Part shown: piece by piece, positions 8,894 through 18,035 of the stretch
Numbering within the stretch: position 1 is the stretch's first letter
Layout of the letters: every line of letters begins with the position of its first letter
Assembly: GCF_003327285.1 (NCBI RefSeq)
Contig: NZ_KZ848476.1
Location: 284,921 to 348,920, forward strand
Origin: Microbacterium sorbitolivorans
GTDB lineage: Bacteria; Actinomycetota; Actinomycetes; Actinomycetales; Microbacteriaceae
Length of the DNA stretch: 64,000 nucleotides
Direction: 5' to 3'
Translations under genes and position numbers: made by a program
The notes under the pieces: model-generated
Database searches by the model: none
What the model was told of the DNA's origin: nothing
The model's input: the letters and a program-made list of their open reading frames with translations, nothing else

Positions 8894-9229
8894 ATGACCG
8901 CATCGCAGTATCAGACAGAGGCGCCGGCCGACTGGTTCGTCGATCCTGCCGAACTCGGCGTACCCGGGGTTGTCGCGCCAGAGCCGGCCGAAGAGGGCCT
9001 GCTCGGATGGCAGAGCGAGGCGCTGTGCGCCCAGACTGATCCCGAGGCATTCTTTCCGGAGAAGGGCGGCTCGACGCGAGACGCCAAGCGCATCTGCGAG
9101 TCGTGCGATGTGCGCGCGCAGTGCCTCGAGTACGCGCTCGCCAACGACGAGCGTTTCGGCATTTGGGGCGGCCTGTCGGAGCGAGAGCGACGCAAGCTCA
9201 AGAAGGAGCTGCAGCAGCAGACCGCCTGA
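8894..9229 (+). CDS. whiB2: WhiB-family iron-sulfur transcription factor (WhiB2/WhmD-like)
   Basis: 111 residues. The four cluster-binding cysteines are visible: one in 'EALCAQTDPEAFF', and the C-x2-C-x5-C set in 'CESCDVRAQC'. The 'GIWGGLSERERR' turn and basic tail ('RRKLKKELQQQ') form the sigma-A/DNA-contacting end. The acidic N-terminal extension and the position next to manA and upstream of DUF5719/DUF3499 match mycobacterial WhiB2 (WhmD) and streptomycete WhiB, which act with WhiA in septation. The start has a strong ribosome-binding site. Confidence 0.88.
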   Translation: MTASQYQTEAPADWFVDPAELGVPGVVAPEPAEEGLLGWQSEALCAQTDPEAFFPEKGGSTRDAKRICESCDVRAQCLEYALANDERFGIWGGLSERERRKLKKELQQQTA

Positions 9230-9288
9230 GCATTCGGAGCGTGTCAGTGAGCGGGTGCATGGGTAGCCCGGCTTAGGCTGGGCAGGTC

Positions 9289-12075
9289 ATGCCCGCGCCA
9301 GTTCATGCAGTGCTCGTCGCCCGCTCGTCCACCGCGGCAGCGGCTCGGCTTGAGCGAGCCCTCGACGCCATCCGTGCCCAGTCACAGTCCGTCGCCTCTC
9401 TGACGATCGTCGTTCGCGGCGATCCCGCACCGCTTCACGCCGCCGCCGAGGCGGCCCGCGCGAACCGCGTTATCGCTTCCCCCGAGCGGACGGGCTTCGC
9501 CGGCGCGGTCGAGTTGGCGTTCGCGCACCTGCCCGAGGGGCACGTGTGGCTGCTCGACGACGACTCCGTTCCTGAGGCGGGCACGCTCGCGAAGCTCGCC
9601 TCGGCGCTCGAGCGCCAGCCGTCGGTCGCGATCGCCGCGCCGAAGGTCGTGAGGGCGGGAGATCGACGCCGCATCGCGTCGTTCGGCGTGACGATGACGT
9701 CGACGGGCCGCACCGTCGAGCTCGCGCAGGGCGAGTACGACCAGGGCCAGCACGACCGCGACGACGACGTGCTCGGCGCCGACATTCGCGGCATGCTGCT
9801 GCGCGCCGACGTCGCGTCGGCGCTCGTGCCCGACCGCGCCATGCTCGGCGCTGACGAGGGCCTCGACATGGGCGTGCGCGCCCGCCTCGGCGGCCGCCGC
9901 GTGAGCCTCGTGCCCGACGCGCGCATCGCCGTCTGGCCGCCGCGCCAGACGCCCCAGCGCCTCGCCTATACCCGCCGCGTCGCGCAGCTTCACCGCCGCC
10001 TCGCCTACGCCTCGCCGCTCTCGGTCGCGTTCAAGTGGCTCGGCCTCCTGCCGCTCGCGGTCTGGGCGACCGTGCTCGCGCTGCTCGCGAAGCGCCCCGG
10101 GCGCGTGGCTCCCGAGTGGATGGCGACGTTCACGGTGCTCGTGCGCCTCGGCGCGGTCGCGCGCTCGCGCCGGCGCCTGCGCGCCTTCCGCTCCGGATCC
10201 TGGTCGCAGGTCGACGCCCTGCGCCTCGGCCCCGCGCAGATGCGCGAGCGCCAGCAGGCGTCCGACGACCCGCGCCGCGACAACCCCGACAAGCTCGAGT
10301 TCTTCTCGGGCGGCGGGGCCTGGGCGGTTCTCGCGGGCCTCGTCGTGAGCGTCGCGGCGTTCATCGCCCTGCTCACCTGGCCCGCCATGGGTGGCGGCGC
10401 GTTCCTGCCGCTACGGCAGAGTGTCGCCGACCTCTGGCGCGACGCCCTCTGGGGCGTGCGCCCCGAGGGGCTCGCGGAGGTGGGTCCGGCGGATCCGTTC
10501 TCGACCGTCGTCGCACTGCTCGGTACCCTCTGGCCCGTCGCCCCGAGCTTCGTGCTCGTGCTGCTGTGGCTGCTCGCGACGCCCCTCTCGATCCTCGGCG
10601 CGTGGTTCGCCGCGACGCGCATCACGGCCCGCCCATCGGCGCGCATCGCGCTCGCCGTGCTGTGGGGCTTCGCCCCGCCGCTCTGGGACGCCCTCGCGCA
10701 GGGCCGCCCCGCCGCCGTCATCGCCCACGTGCTACTGCCATGGCTTCTCTTCGCCGGCATCGCCGCCCACCGCTCCTGGACCACGGCGGGCGCCGCGTCG
10801 ATCCTGCTCGCCGGCGTGCTCGCCTGCGCGCCCTCGCTCGCGCCGGTCCTCGGCCTCGTGTGGCTCATCGGCCTGATCGTCGCGATCAGCGCCCGCCGAC
10901 GCCGCATCGCGCACGTCGTCTGGGTCATCGTGCCCTCGATCGTGATGTTCTGGCCCCTCGCGGCGCGCCAGATCTCGCGCGGCACGCCCTGGGCGCTGTT
11001 CGCCGACCCCGACGCCGCCGACTTCGCCCACGGATCCGCCGCGGCCGTCGCTGGCGGGGTGCTCAACCCGGCCTCGTGGGCCACGCTCTTCGCCGATCTC
11101 GGCCTCGAGTGGACAGCCGTGTGGTGGGCGCCCATCCTGCTCGCCCCCATCGCGCTGCTCGCGCTCTTCGCCCCGAGCACCCGCAAGACCTGGCTCGCCG
11201 TCGTCTCGCTCGCGGTCGCGGCCGCGGGCATCGCGACGGCCGTGATCGACCTGGGATCGCGCCTGTCGCTCGTCGACGGCGTGCGCGTCGCCGTGTGGCC
11301 CGGATCCGCCCTCAGCGTCGCCTGGCTCGGCGCGATCGTCGCCTGCGCCATCGCGATCGACGGCGTGCGCCGTGGCCGCCGGGCGCTCGCCGCGATCGTC
11401 ATCGCCTGCGCGGCGCTCGCGATCGTGCCGCAGGCGACGTCGCTGCACCGCGGCGACACGACCCTGTACTCCGGAAGCGACACGACGCTGCCGGCCTACG
11501 TCTCGGCGCAGGCGCGCGCCGACGGCGAGGTCAGCACGCTGATCCTCACCCCGCTCGCCGACGGCAGCGTCGAGGCGAAGGTCGTGTGGGGCACGAGCGA
11601 GACCCTCGGCGGGGCCTCGACCCTCGAGGGCACCGCAGTCGAGGTCAGCGACGACGACGTGGCGATCTCGCAGCTCGCCGGCGCCATCGTCTCGGGTAGC
11701 TCGTCGACCGTCATCGACGATGTGCGGGCGGCCGGCATCACCTTCGTCCTCCTGCGCGAGCAGGCCTCGCCCGGCGCCGAGCAGCGCGTCATGGCGCTCA
11801 CGGCCCAGGCCTCGATGGACCAGCGTGCGGGCTTCGCGCGCGTCGGCGAGACGCCGCGCGGCGTGCTCTGGAGCGTCGAGGACGACCCCTCGCCGCGCAC
11901 GGGCATGAGCGCCGCCGAGACGACGACCGCGTGGGCCGTCGGCATCAGCCAGGGCATCGCCCTGCTCGTCGCCCTGCTGCTCGCGATCCCCACCCGCCGC
12001 ACGCGCGACGAGGCCCGGCAGAAGCCGCGCCTCATTGGCGTGTCGACCGAATCGCGAGAGGAGCGCACGCGATGA
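9289..12075 (+). CDS. Large membrane glycosyltransferase (GT2 domain plus polytopic C-terminus)
   Basis: 928 residues. Residues 1-230 form a GT2 domain ('HVWLLDDDSVPEAGTL' carries the DxD motif; 'GADIRGMLLRADVA' and 'DEGLDMGVRARLGGRRV' follow). The remainder has about a dozen hydrophobic segments ('WAVLAGLVVSVAAFIALL', 'SFVLVLLWLLATPLSILG') and an extracytoplasmic region near the end, followed by a final helix and a basic tail. This architecture is common just downstream of whiB2 in Actinobacteria. A role in building a lipid-linked or surface glycan is inferred. TAGGCT at 9274-9279 lies 9 nt before the ATG. Confidence 0.8.
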   Translation: MPAPVHAVLVARSSTAAAARLERALDAIRAQSQSVASLTIVVRGDPAPLHAAAEAARANRVIASPERTGFAGAVELAFAHLPEGHVWLLDDDSVPEAGTLAKLASALERQPSVAIAAPKVVRAGDRRRIASFGVTMTSTGRTVELAQGEYDQGQHDRDDDVLGADIRGMLLRADVASALVPDRAMLGADEGLDMGVRARLGGRRVSLVPDARIAVWPPRQTPQRLAYTRRVAQLHRRLAYASPLSVAFKWLGLLPLAVWATVLALLAKRPGRVAPEWMATFTVLVRLGAVARSRRRLRAFRSGSWSQVDALRLGPAQMRERQQASDDPRRDNPDKLEFFSGGGAWAVLAGLVVSVAAFIALLTWPAMGGGAFLPLRQSVADLWRDALWGVRPEGLAEVGPADPFSTVVALLGTLWPVAPSFVLVLLWLLATPLSILGAWFAATRITARPSARIALAVLWGFAPPLWDALAQGRPAAVIAHVLLPWLLFAGIAAHRSWTTAGAASILLAGVLACAPSLAPVLGLVWLIGLIVAISARRRRIAHVVWVIVPSIVMFWPLAARQISRGTPWALFADPDAADFAHGSAAAVAGGVLNPASWATLFADLGLEWTAVWWAPILLAPIALLALFAPSTRKTWLAVVSLAVAAAGIATAVIDLGSRLSLVDGVRVAVWPGSALSVAWLGAIVACAIAIDGVRRGRRALAAIVIACAALAIVPQATSLHRGDTTLYSGSDTTLPAYVSAQARADGEVSTLILTPLADGSVEAKVVWGTSETLGGASTLEGTAVEVSDDDVAISQLAGAIVSGSSSTVIDDVRAAGITFVLLREQASPGAEQRVMALTAQASMDQRAGFARVGETPRGVLWSVEDDPSPRTGMSAAETTTAWAVGISQGIALLVALLLAIPTRRTRDEARQKPRLIGVSTESREERTR

Positions 12076-13460
12076 GCACGCGCACGATCGTCCGCACCGC
12101 CCTCGGCAGCGTCGTCGGCCTCGCCCTCGCGGGGACCGCGGTGCTCGCCGGCACCGGCACCCTCCCGGGCCTCACGCCCGCCTCGTGGGGCGGATCCGCC
12201 GACGCGCCGCACGTGAGCGTCACGCCGCCGCCCGCCGAGACGGTTCTCGCCTGCGACGGCCCGCTCGTCGGCCTCGGCCTCGACGCGACCGACGCCTCGG
12301 CGCTCGCGAACATCGGCAGCCTCGACCTGACGGTCGGCAACGGCAACGGCTCGGAGCCCGAGCGCAGCGACGACCTCGACCTCGAGGGCGTCGGCTCCGC
12401 GACGATCCTCACCCAGCAGCCCGATGGTGACGAGCCGGTCGCGGTCGCGGGCGCCGGATCCGTCATGCTCGACGACGTCAACACGGTCGGCTACGCGATC
12501 TCGTCGTGCCGGCCCGGCGCGCCCGAGGCGTGGATCGCCGGCGCGAGCGGCCAGACGGGCGTCAGCGACGTCATCATCATCGGCAACGCCTCCGACGTGC
12601 CGGCGACGGTGTCGCTCGAGGTCTACGGCGTCGAGGGCCGCACCGTGCCCGCCGGCGGCGAGTTCGCCGTGCCGGCTCACGGCCAGCGCGCCGTGCCGGT
12701 GGCCGGCATCGCGGGCGGCGAGCAGAACCCCGTGATCCGGGTGACGAGCCGCAACGCGCCCGTGCGCGTGACGCTGCAGTCGACCACGACCTCCGGCCTC
12801 ACGCCGCAGGGGTTCGACCTCGAAGAGTCGACGCTGCCGATGACGACCGCGGTCGTGCCGCGCGTGCGCGTCACGCGCTCGACCGCGGGTGCCGGATCCG
12901 CAGCGACGACCGCGCAGCTCACGGCGACGACGAGCGCCGGCGGCACCGCCAACGTCGCCGTCGTCGACGAGGCGACCGGCGAGGTCGTCGCCGAGGCGAA
13001 CGTCGAGATGGTCCCCGAGATCCCCGTGAGCGCCGCCTTCGACGAGCTGCCCGAGGGCAGCTATGCCGTGCGCATGACGAGCGACGTGCCCTTCGTGTCG
13101 GCGGTTCGCCAGAGTGCAGGCAACGACTACGCCTGGTACACGCCCGGCGAGCCGCTGACGGGCGAGTCGATCGTCGCGGCGCCCGCCGGAAACGGCGGCA
13201 AGATCGCGCTCAGCTTCGCCTCGCTGGGCGACGACGCGACCGTCACGCTCACGCCCGTGAACGTCGGGGACGCCGTGAGCGAGAACCTCGCCGCCGGGCG
13301 CTCGACGACCATCGTGGTCGACGACCAGCAGACCTACCGGGTCACGATCGAGGGCGGTGCCGTCGTCGGCGCCGCCGGCACGAGCGACGATGGCCGCATC
13401 GGCAGCTTCTCGATCGCGCCCGACCCGGCGACGCCGGATCCGGTCGTCGTCACGCCGTAG
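12072..13460 (+). CDS. DUF5719-family exported protein
   Basis: 462 residues from the ATG at 12072, overlapping the previous stop (ATGA), so co-translated with the membrane glycosyltransferase. The N-terminus has a basic residue set and one hydrophobic segment ('VVGLALAGTAVLAGTG'), a signal peptide or anchor. The rest is a beta-rich Ala/Val/Thr/Gly sequence without recognisable catalytic motifs, consistent with an extracytoplasmic structural or glycan-associated protein. The pairing of this family with the polytopic GT is conserved in Actinobacteria. Molecular function unknown. Confidence 0.75.
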   Translation: MSTRTIVRTALGSVVGLALAGTAVLAGTGTLPGLTPASWGGSADAPHVSVTPPPAETVLACDGPLVGLGLDATDASALANIGSLDLTVGNGNGSEPERSDDLDLEGVGSATILTQQPDGDEPVAVAGAGSVMLDDVNTVGYAISSCRPGAPEAWIAGASGQTGVSDVIIIGNASDVPATVSLEVYGVEGRTVPAGGEFAVPAHGQRAVPVAGIAGGEQNPVIRVTSRNAPVRVTLQSTTTSGLTPQGFDLEESTLPMTTAVVPRVRVTRSTAGAGSAATTAQLTATTSAGGTANVAVVDEATGEVVAEANVEMVPEIPVSAAFDELPEGSYAVRMTSDVPFVSAVRQSAGNDYAWYTPGEPLTGESIVAAPAGNGGKIALSFASLGDDATVTLTPVNVGDAVSENLAAGRSTTIVVDDQQTYRVTIEGGAVVGAAGTSDDGRIGSFSIAPDPATPDPVVVTP

Positions 13461-13463
13461 CGC

Positions 13464-13682
13464 CTACGCCGCGGGATCCGTGCGGAACGACGCGTGCCGC
13501 AGCACCGTCCACCCCGCCGGCACCGAGAGGCGGTCGGCGTGCATCGCGCAGAGGTCGTGCGCGTGCGGGTCGTCGCCCGCGCCCAGCGGGCCGAGCGCGA
13601 CCATTCGGCCGTCGTAGTCGAAGGTGAGCGTCGCGACCGCCTCGCGGCTACACGACACCTTCGAGCAGATTCGTTCCGTCAC
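13464..13682 (-). CDS. DUF3499-family small cysteine protein
   Basis: 72 residues. Begins 'MTERICSKVSCSREAVATLTF', with a C-x4-C pair and a later 'HDLCAMHADRL' C-x2-H, as expected for a small zinc-ribbon-like fold. 'SVPAGWTVLRH' is the usual C-terminal family signature. Members sit between WhiB2 and the zincin-like gene across Actinobacteria (compare Rv3258c). Here it lies convergent to the DUF5719 gene with a 3-nt gap. Function unknown; probably cytoplasmic. Confidence 0.85.
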   Translation of the reverse strand: MTERICSKVSCSREAVATLTFDYDGRMVALGPLGAGDDPHAHDLCAMHADRLSVPAGWTVLRHASFRTDPAA

Positions 13683-13768
13683 GACTCCGAGCCTACGAGG
13701 CCGCGCCTGGCGCTCGCCGGTACGGCGCGGGTTATGCCCACGATCACCGGCGGCCCTACAGTGAAGGT

Positions 13769-14227
13769 ATGAAGTGGTCGTCTCGCTCGCGCCGTGAGCG
13801 GCAGGAAGAGCCGAAGCCCCGCAGCGCCCGCCACGGCAGGCATGGCCGCGTCGGGCGCAGCGCGCTGACGAAGCCGCCGCTGCCGGCGATCGGCTCGCGC
13901 CACGACCGCTTTAACCTGGTCTTCCTCGCGGCAGTCGACATGCTGCGCACCGAGTGGCCCGAGCTCAAGGGCGTGCGCTTCGAGCTCGGCTCGCTGCCCG
14001 TCGGCGACACGGGGGAGCGCATGCCCCGCTGGACCGTCGACCGCGCAAACGATCTCATCGTCGTGCACCGCATCGTCGTCGAGCGGCTCGACAAGGCCCA
14101 CGGCCAGCCGCTCAACCGCGCCGACGAGTTCCACCGCCGTCTGCTCATCGAGAACGCCGTCTTCGGCGCGGCGGCCGAATACCTCGGGCGCGATCCCTAC
14201 GATCTTGGGGCCGACCCGTTCCACTGA
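13769..14227 (+). CDS. Zincin-like (PF06262-type) protein lacking the HExxH motif
   Basis: 152 residues. A basic N-terminal 45 residues precede a core with 'FNLVFLAAVDMLRTEWPEL', 'VVHRIVVERLDKAH' and 'FHRRLLIENAVFGAAAEYLG', resembling the actinobacterial metallopeptidase-family protein encoded beside DUF3499 (compare Rv3259). The zinc-protease HExxH is not present, so peptidase activity is doubtful despite the family name. TACAGT (13757-13762) lies 6 nt before the ATG, suggesting a leaderless mRNA. It is divergent from DUF3499. Confidence 0.7.
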   Translation: MKWSSRSRRERQEEPKPRSARHGRHGRVGRSALTKPPLPAIGSRHDRFNLVFLAAVDMLRTEWPELKGVRFELGSLPVGDTGERMPRWTVDRANDLIVVHRIVVERLDKAHGQPLNRADEFHRRLLIENAVFGAAAEYLGRDPYDLGADPFH

Positions 14228-14263
14228 GGCTCGACGCCGCTTCGGCGCGCCTGGCCGCGTGGG

Positions 14264-15124
14264 CTAGGACTCGGGGCCGCCGCGCCGCGGCTGGGGCGCG
14301 CCCGTGAACGGATCCTGCCCCGCGAAGATCTCGGCCCGCTCGCGCTCCGCGCGCAGCATGCGGCCCTCCCGCTCGCGGCGCACCGCCGCGACGCCCTGGA
14401 GGAGCAGCTCGGGTGCGACATCGGGGATCGGCGTGACGTACGGCGCGACGTCGCCCGCGAGCTCCGCCGCGATGCGTGCGCGGACGGCGGGGGAGAGCCC
14501 ACCGGATCCGGACGCGAAGCGCGTCACCTGCGCGTCGAGGCGCGCGGGGAGGCGCGCGACGTCGGCGACCCGCGCCCAGCCGGCGAGCGGATCCGGCACG
14601 CCGGGCGACGGAACCGGGAGCCGGGTGCGGCGCGCCCGCTCGCTGTACGTGCCCGCCATGAGATCGCCCAGCCGCTGCGCGCGCGGGGTGAACATGCCGA
14701 CGATGAGGGCGAGGCCGCCGAAGGTCATATAGACCTCGAGCACGCCGAGCAGGCCGCGGATGAATGCATGGCGGAAGCCGATGGCGCCGCCGTCGCTGCG
14801 CACGATGCGGCCGCCCGCCGCGAGCTTGCCGAGGCTACGGCCGCCCGTGAGGGTCTCGACCGTGATCGGCACGACCGCGAAGCAGACGACGAGGGCGATG
14901 ATCGCGAAGATTTGGTAGGTGCCGGCGTCGAGCACGCCCGCGTCGACGAGCGAGCCGGCCCCGAACACCGCGAGCGCGAGGTAGACGATCCAGCCGAGCA
15001 CCGCGTCGATGAGCCCGCCGAGCAGGCGAAGCCCGAGGCCGAGCGGCTGCCGGTCGAGCGCGACCGCCTCGCCCGTGAGGATCTCGTCTTCGGCTACGAG
15101 CGCGCGCGGGCCGGAGATCGTCAT
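14264..15124 (-). CDS. RDD-family membrane protein
   Basis: 286 residues from the ATG at 15124 ('MTISGPRALVAEDEILTG'); a longer frame upstream is shadow. The RDD domain is visible: 'LRLLGGLIDAVLGWIVYLAL' (Arg-x-x-x-x-x-x-Asp), a second helix, 'GGRSLGKLAAGGRIVR' and 'AFIRGLLGVLEVYMTFGGLALI', giving three helices. A cytoplasmic C-terminal 130 residues, rich in Arg and Pro, follow. RDD proteins are encoded beside SpoIIM, DUF58 and MoxR in Actinobacteria (Rv3691-Rv3695 region) and may be ion transporters or envelope-stress partners. It is divergent from the SpoIIM gene. Confidence 0.82.
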   Translation of the reverse strand: MTISGPRALVAEDEILTGEAVALDRQPLGLGLRLLGGLIDAVLGWIVYLALAVFGAGSLVDAGVLDAGTYQIFAIIALVVCFAVVPITVETLTGGRSLGKLAAGGRIVRSDGGAIGFRHAFIRGLLGVLEVYMTFGGLALIVGMFTPRAQRLGDLMAGTYSERARRTRLPVPSPGVPDPLAGWARVADVARLPARLDAQVTRFASGSGGLSPAVRARIAAELAGDVAPYVTPIPDVAPELLLQGVAAVRREREGRMLRAERERAEIFAGQDPFTGAPQPRRGGPES

Positions 15125-15161
15125 GCTCCCAGTTAACCAGAGAGCAATTAGGCTGGACGCG

Positions 15162-16157
15162 ATGAATCTCGACGCGATGGTTGACGAACGGCGGGCCGAG
15201 TGGGATCGCCTCGACGCCCTCGCGCGCAGCGCCCACCTGACGGGCGCCGAGACCGACGAGTTCGTGCACCTGTACCGCGCCGCATCCGCAGACCTCGCGA
15301 GCATCAAGACCTCCGTCGGCCGCTCGCCCGTCGCCGATCACCTCTCGGGCGTCCTTTCCCGCGCGCGGCTCAAGCTCACGGGCGCGCCCGATAACGTCCT
15401 CCGGCAGGTGCCGCGGTTCTTCGCGCGGCAGCTGCCCGCGGCGCTGTACCGGATCCGCTGGCTGACCCTCGCGGTCACGGGCGCCTTCCTCGCGATCGCG
15501 GTGCTCATCGCATGGTGGCTACAGCAGGATCCGGCGTATATGGCGACGCTCGGCGACGAGACCTCTCTCAAGAACTACGCCGAGAACGAGTTCGCCGACT
15601 ACTACAGCGACCACCCCGAGTCGGTGTTCGCGGGCATGGTGTGGTCGAACAACGCCTGGATCGCCGCGCAGACGATCATGTTCGGCATCACCGGCATCTG
15701 GCCCGTCTACGCGATCATGCAAAACTCCGTCGGTCTCGGCACGTCGGCCGCCGTCATGAACTGGTACGGCCACGGCGACGACTTCATCCTGCTGATCCTG
15801 CCGCACGGCCTGCTCGAGATGACGAGCATCTTCGTCGCGGGCGCCGCGGGGCTGCGCATCTTCTGGGCGTGGATCGCACCGGGCGCGCGCACGCGCGGCG
15901 CCGCGCTCGCAGTCGAGGGGAGGGCGCTCGCGACGGTCGTCGTGGGGCTCATCCTGTCGCTCGCCGTCTCGGGCGTGATCGAGGGCTTCGTCACGCGGCA
16001 GGACTGGGCGCCCACGCTCAAGATCGGCATCGGCGCGGTCGCGCTCGCGGCCTTTCTCTTCTACATGCTCGTCATCGGCGGGCGCGCGGCGCGCGATGGC
16101 GAGACGGGCGACCTGACGGAGTACGAGGCCGGCACCGAGCGCCTCGTGGCGGGCTGA
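15162..16157 (+). CDS. SpoIIM-family (stage II sporulation protein M-like) membrane protein
   Basis: 331 residues. The ATG at 15162 is preferred over 15123 because TAGGCT (15149-15154) ends 7 nt before it. The N-terminal 100 residues are soluble and helical ('LDALARSAHLTGAETDEFVHLY'). About five to six helices follow, with 'FARQLPAALYRIRWL', 'MVWSNNAWIAAQTIMFGITGI' and 'LLILPHGLLEMTSIFVAGAAG', the conserved PHG-x-LE core of the SpoIIM/DUF95 fold. Non-sporulating Actinobacteria keep it as part of the RDD-SpoIIM-DUF58-MoxR envelope module. It ends one base before the convergent Fur gene. Confidence 0.85.
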   Translation: MNLDAMVDERRAEWDRLDALARSAHLTGAETDEFVHLYRAASADLASIKTSVGRSPVADHLSGVLSRARLKLTGAPDNVLRQVPRFFARQLPAALYRIRWLTLAVTGAFLAIAVLIAWWLQQDPAYMATLGDETSLKNYAENEFADYYSDHPESVFAGMVWSNNAWIAAQTIMFGITGIWPVYAIMQNSVGLGTSAAVMNWYGHGDDFILLILPHGLLEMTSIFVAGAAGLRIFWAWIAPGARTRGAALAVEGRALATVVVGLILSLAVSGVIEGFVTRQDWAPTLKIGIGAVALAAFLFYMLVIGGRAARDGETGDLTEYEAGTERLVAG

Positions 16158-16158
16158 G

Positions 16159-16587
16159 CTACTCGCAGTCTTCGCAGATGCCGCGGAAGGTGACGGCGGC
16201 CTCGACGATGCGCATGCCGTGGGCGTCGCTCGGCGTGAGGCAGGGGGCCGCGCCCACGACGCACTCGACGTCTTCGACCCGGCCACACACGATGCACTGC
16301 ACGTGGTGATGGTTATCGCCGCGCGCAAGCTCGTAGAGCGCGCTCGACGCGCCGGGAAGGCTCACGCGCTGCGCGACGTGCGCCGTCGTGAAGTCGTTGA
16401 CGATGCCGTGCACCGTCTGCAGGGCGATGCCGGGGATCTCGCGCTGCACGCTCTCGTGCAGCTCGTCGACGGCGGCGTGCGCGGTCTGCGAGAGCGCCTC
16501 GAGCACGGCCACGCGCTGGGCGGTGACCCGGAGCCCGGCGCCGCGAAGCCGCGTCGGAGCGTCGACGGGAGCGTGCGTGTGGGCCAT
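16159..16587 (-). CDS. Fur-family metalloregulator
   Basis: 142 residues from the ATG at 16587 ('MAHTHAPVDAPTRLRGAGL'), chosen because TAGAAT (minus strand, 16595-16600) lies 7 nt before it. A winged helix comes first ('GLRVTAQRVAVLEAL'), then the dimerisation domain with the metal-site histidines 'DNHHHVQCIVCG'. Two CxxC pairs ('CIVC', 'CEDC') form the structural zinc site. This is the FurA/CatR or PerR-like type; the sensed signal (iron, peroxide, other metal) cannot be fixed from sequence. It is divergent from the MHS transporter gene, which may be its target. No catalase gene is adjacent. Confidence 0.87.
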   Translation of the reverse strand: MAHTHAPVDAPTRLRGAGLRVTAQRVAVLEALSQTAHAAVDELHESVQREIPGIALQTVHGIVNDFTTAHVAQRVSLPGASSALYELARGDNHHHVQCIVCGRVEDVECVVGAAPCLTPSDAHGMRIVEAAVTFRGICEDCE

Positions 16588-16594
16588 GCACCCC

Positions 16595-16662
16595 ATTCTA
16601 GCTTGTTCTGAATGATTCGGATCTGGGATCGATTTGTCAACGGCTGTCGAGGAGAGTATCGT
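16595..16662. promoter_or_regulatory. Divergent fur / transporter promoter region
   Basis: On the minus strand, TAGAAT (16595-16600) serves fur as a leaderless promoter. A short imperfect palindrome GAATGATTC (16610-16618) sits just upstream and could be a Fur half-operator. On the plus strand TTGTCA (16634-16639), a 17-nt spacer and TATCGT (16657-16662) form a good sigma-A promoter for the transporter gene, whose leader is about 40 nt long with an AAGGAA ribosome-binding site before the ATG at 16711. Confidence 0.5.
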
Positions 16663-16710
16663 GATGGGAAAGCGTTTACCCACGCGATCGACGACGATTC
16701 AAGGAACACA

Positions 16711-18024
16711 ATGACGTCAACCGCATCACCGAGCACACCCTCGACGACGAAGAAGGGCCAGGGAGGCCGCGCCGCGCTGAGCGGATGGCTCGGCAGTACC
16801 CTCGAGTACTACGACTTTTCGATCTATGCGTCCGCCGCGGCGCTCGTCTTCCCGACGGTGTTCTTCCCGTCGGCCGACCCCGCGATCGCGATCATCGCGT
16901 CGCTCGCGACCTACGGCGTCGGCTACGTCGCCCGCCCCCTCGGCGCCTTCGTGCTCGGCCACTTCGGCGACCGCCACGGCCGCAAGAAGCTGCTCGTCTT
17001 CGCGATGCTGCTCATGGGCATCTCGACCTTCCTCGTGGGTTGCCTGCCCAGCTACTCGCAGGTGGGCATGCTCGCCCCGGCGCTCCTCGTCGTGCTGCGC
17101 CTCGTCCAGGGCTTCGCCGTCTCCGGCGAGCTGGGCGGCGCGACGACGATGATCGCCGAGCACGCCGATAAGAACAAGCGCGGCCTGCTCATGAGCTTCG
17201 CGCTGCAGGGCACGCAGTTCGGTAGCATCCTCGCCCAGGCGAGCTTCATCCCGCTGTCGCACTTCCTCTCGCACGATGACCTCATCGCGTGGGGCTGGCG
17301 CATCCCGTTCTTCCTCAGCGCGATCGTCGTGGTCGTCGCCCTCGTCATCCGCTCGAAGCTCGACGAGACCCCCGTCTTCACCGACAAGGCGGCGGCGAAG
17401 ACCACGATGCCGATCGTGCAGCTGTTCCGCACCTCGGGCGGCCCGCTCTTCCGTGCGATCGTCATGGGCATGGCCAACGTCATCGGCACGACGGTCGTTG
17501 TCTTCGGCACGACCTTCGCGACGCAGGAGGCCTACGGCGTCAAGATGGACGCCGACGTCTACCTGTGGATCCCCGTCATCGCGAACATCGCGGCGATCAT
17601 CCTCATCCCGGTCTTCGGCATGCTCTCCGACAAGATCGGCCGCCGCCCGTTCCTCATCTTCGGCCCGCTCGTCGGCGGCCTCGTCGCCGTGCCGTACCTG
17701 TTCGTCGTCGAGGCGCACAACATCGGCCTGACGATCGTGCTCGCGATCCTGAGCTTCGGCATCATGTACCAGATGTTCAACGCGACCTACGCGAGCTTCT
17801 TCCAGGAGATGTTCCCGACCGAGACCCGCGTCACGGGCTTCGCGCTCTCGCAGAACATCGCCCTGTTCATCACGGGCCTCATGCCGTCGCTGTTCGCGAT
17901 CATCGCCCCGCCGTCGAGCGGCAACGTGCCGCTCACGATCGGCCTCGTCACCTGCGTGCTGTGCGTCGCCTCGTCGGCCGCCGCGTTCTTCTCGAAGGAG
18001 ACGGCCAACTCGGACATCGCGTAA
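16711..18024 (+). CDS. MFS transporter, metabolite:H+ symporter (MHS) family
   Basis: 437 residues, twelve predicted helices. The N-terminal 'GWLGSTLEYYDFSIYASAAALVF' is typical of MHS proteins (ShiA, ProP, KgtP type). The major-facilitator loop motif is clear: 'GHFGDRHGRKKLLVFAML' between helices 2 and 3 and 'LSDKIGRRPFLIFGPL' in the second half. 'LRLVQGFAVSGELGGA' is the conserved R-x-x-Q-G segment. It imports an organic anion or osmolyte with protons; the substrate is not deducible. It has its own promoter and ends in a long hairpin, so it is monocistronic. Confidence 0.88.
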   Translation: MTSTASPSTPSTTKKGQGGRAALSGWLGSTLEYYDFSIYASAAALVFPTVFFPSADPAIAIIASLATYGVGYVARPLGAFVLGHFGDRHGRKKLLVFAMLLMGISTFLVGCLPSYSQVGMLAPALLVVLRLVQGFAVSGELGGATTMIAEHADKNKRGLLMSFALQGTQFGSILAQASFIPLSHFLSHDDLIAWGWRIPFFLSAIVVVVALVIRSKLDETPVFTDKAAAKTTMPIVQLFRTSGGPLFRAIVMGMANVIGTTVVVFGTTFATQEAYGVKMDADVYLWIPVIANIAAIILIPVFGMLSDKIGRRPFLIFGPLVGGLVAVPYLFVVEAHNIGLTIVLAILSFGIMYQMFNATYASFFQEMFPTETRVTGFALSQNIALFITGLMPSLFAIIAPPSSGNVPLTIGLVTCVLCVASSAAAFFSKETANSDIA

Positions 18025-18035
18025 CGCGTCGTCTA

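Noticed and set aside
9289..12075. Plus-strand frame 10035-11699 and several minus-strand frames inside the large glycosyltransferase gene
   Set aside because: Arg/Pro-rich shadows of the 928-residue membrane protein.
16595..16618. Calling a full Fur box upstream of fur
   Set aside because: Only a 9-bp imperfect dyad is seen, far short of a 19-bp Fur or FurA box; kept only as a possible half-site.
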